This document shows positions 12,765 through 13,752 of a stretch of DNA of 13,752 nucleotides, one piece after another. The notes below the pieces were generated by a model. It saw only the letters and a program-made list of their open reading frames with translations, did not search any database and had not been told where the DNA came from. The DNA comes from Phycisphaeraceae bacterium (GTDB taxonomy: Bacteria > Planctomycetota > Phycisphaerae > Phycisphaerales > Phycisphaeraceae). The DNA lies in contig JADZET010000193.1 of assembly GCA_020850375.1 (NCBI GenBank), forward strand, positions 1-13,752, given 5' to 3'. Made by a program: the position numbers and the translations under genes. Position 1 is the stretch's first letter; each line of letters opens with the position of its first letter.

Positions 12765-13752
12765 ATGCCCCAACGCATCACCATCATCGGCGACGGCTCC
12801 ATGGCCACCGTCTGCGCCCTGCTCCTCGAGGGCCGAGGCCACCAGGTCACCCTCTGGGGGGCCTTCCAAGACCACGTCGCCGAGGTCATCCAGACCCGCC
12901 AGAACCGCAGGTATCTGCCCGGTTACCGCATCCCCGAGTCCATCCGACTCACCGCCGACGACCGCGAAGCCCTCGCCGGCGCCGACCTGATCGTCTCCGC
13001 CATCCCCACCCAGTTCATCCGCTCCGCCTGGCAACGACTCGCCCCCCACGCCCCCCGGGGCACCCCCATCGCCTCGGTCGCCAAGGGCATCGAGAACCAT
13101 ACGCTCCTCCGCCCCACCCAGATCATCGCCGACGTCCTTCTTCAGGCCGGCAAGTCCGATCATCCCGACGCCCCCGCCCGACCCCTCGCCGCCATCTCCG
13201 GACCCTCCGTCGCCGGCGAACTCGCCCGATGCCTCCCCGCCACCGTCTGCGCCGCCTCCGACGACGAAGCCTTCGCCCGCTCACTCCAGGAGACCTTCAC
13301 CACCCACTGGTTCCGCGTCTACACCAACACCGACCTCCTGGGCGTCGAGCTCGCCGGCGCCACCAAGAACGTCATCGCCGTCGCCGCCGGCATCCTCGAC
13401 GGACTCCAGGCCGGCAACAACGCCAAGAGCGCCCTGCTCTCTCGAGGCCTCGCCGAGATCACCCGCCTCGGTTCCGCCATGGGCGCCCGCCCCGAGACCT
13501 TCTTCGGCGTCGCCGGCGTCGGCGACCTGGCCACCACCTGCTTCTCCCCCACCGGCCGCAACCGAACCTGCGGCGAATTGCTCGGAAAAGGCCGGAAATT
13601 ACAGGAAGTTCTGGATTCGATCCCCGGGGTCGTCGAGGGCGTCCCGACCACCAAGGCCGTCGTCGCCCTCGCCGAACGCTACAAGGTCGACATGCCCATC
13701 ACCCGCGCCGTCAATCAGGTCCTCTTCGAAGGCCTCGACCCCCTCGAGGGCA
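12765..13752 (+). CDS. gpsA: NAD(P)-dependent glycerol-3-phosphate dehydrogenase (3' end cut by window)
   Basis: The plus strand encodes 329 residues without a stop before the window ends; the family is usually about 330-340 residues, so only the last few are missing. GpsA reduces dihydroxyacetone phosphate to sn-glycerol 3-phosphate in the cytoplasm, for phospholipid synthesis. The nucleotide-binding fold starts with ITIIGDGSMAT (Gly9, Gly11, with Ala14 at the third glycine position). Family signatures follow in order: VAKGIE (Lys107), ISGPSVAGELA, GVELAGATKNVIAVAAGI (catalytic-type Lys201), NNAKSALLSRGLAEITRLG (Lys221) and GVAGVGDLATTC with TGRNRTCG. The ATG at 12765 fits the family N-terminus exactly; an ATG at 12754 is out of frame. 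There is no recognisable Shine-Dalgarno sequence upstream. Codons end mostly in C, unlike the G-ending codons of the neighbouring minus-strand genes. The gene is divergent from the exopolysaccharide cluster and probably unrelated to it. Confidence 0.95.
   Translation, partial: MPQRITIIGDGSMATVCALLLEGRGHQVTLWGAFQDHVAEVIQTRQNRRYLPGYRIPESIRLTADDREALAGADLIVSAIPTQFIRSAWQRLAPHAPRGTPIASVAKGIENHTLLRPTQIIADVLLQAGKSDHPDAPARPLAAISGPSVAGELARCLPATVCAASDDEAFARSLQETFTTHWFRVYTNTDLLGVELAGATKNVIAVAAGILDGLQAGNNAKSALLSRGLAEITRLGSAMGARPETFFGVAGVGDLATTCFSPTGRNRTCGELLGKGRKLQEVLDSIPGVVEGVPTTKAVVALAERYKVDMPITRAVNQVLFEGLDPLEG

Noticed and set aside
12645..13163. 172-codon minus-strand frame opposite gpsA
   Set aside because: gpsA on the plus strand shows the full set of family motifs. 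The antisense product is Gly/Asp-rich and featureless.
1..13752. Mobile elements, CRISPR arrays, tRNA or rRNA genes
   Set aside because: I saw no transposase or integrase motifs, no regularly spaced repeats and no tRNA-like cloverleaf or rRNA sequence. The ends are ordinary housekeeping genes, which gives no sign of an inserted island.

Overview
The window is a very GC-rich stretch of bacterial chromosome. It is dominated by a five-gene, minus-strand exopolysaccharide cluster of the exosortase (EpsH/PEP-CTERM-associated) type. The cluster lies between two housekeeping genes: the start of rpsB (ribosomal protein S2, minus strand, cut by the left edge) and gpsA (glycerol-3-phosphate dehydrogenase, plus strand, cut by the right edge). 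An exosortase fused to EpsI, a giant TPR protein, an SLBB outer-membrane exporter and extreme GC content all suggest a planctomycete, perhaps of the Phycisphaerae. That is an inference from gene content, not from a marker-gene comparison.

Layout, read in the minus direction from right to left: a divergent intergenic region next to gpsA; a Wza-like polysaccharide-export lipoprotein (12458-10938); a 144 bp gap with two perfect inverted repeats and a sigma-54-like GG-N10-GC element; an exosortase-EpsI fusion (10793-8682); a membrane-anchored 1511-residue TPR protein (8657-4122); a Wzz/Wzc-type co-polymerase with a degenerate tyrosine-kinase domain (4111-1838); and a WecA/MraY-family sugar-phosphate transferase (1783-440). 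Gaps between the last four genes are 24, 10 and 54 bp, so they are probably one operon. Next comes a 339 bp non-coding region before rpsB. It contains a good sigma-70 promoter, a GC-rich leader, an intrinsic terminator and a second nested hairpin.

How the genes fit together: the WecA-like enzyme would load the first sugar phosphate on undecaprenyl phosphate. The Wzz/Wzc protein would span the inner membrane and control chain length or export. The TPR protein would scaffold the assembly. The SLBB lipoprotein would form the outer-membrane channel. The exosortase-EpsI protein would process proteins with a C-terminal PEP-CTERM-like sorting signal for placement in or beyond the same envelope. No sorting substrate, flippase, polymerase or further glycosyltransferase is present, so the rest of the pathway must be encoded elsewhere.

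The points most worth a second look are: (i) a run of nine G in the coding strand at the exosortase/EpsI junction, where loss of one G gives a stop six codons on and leaves a free-standing exosortase; (ii) replacement of the Walker A lysine by alanine in the Wzc-type kinase domain; (iii) the promoter-leader-terminator arrangement upstream of rpsB; and (iv) a strong C-skew of the plus strand that persists whichever strand is coding.
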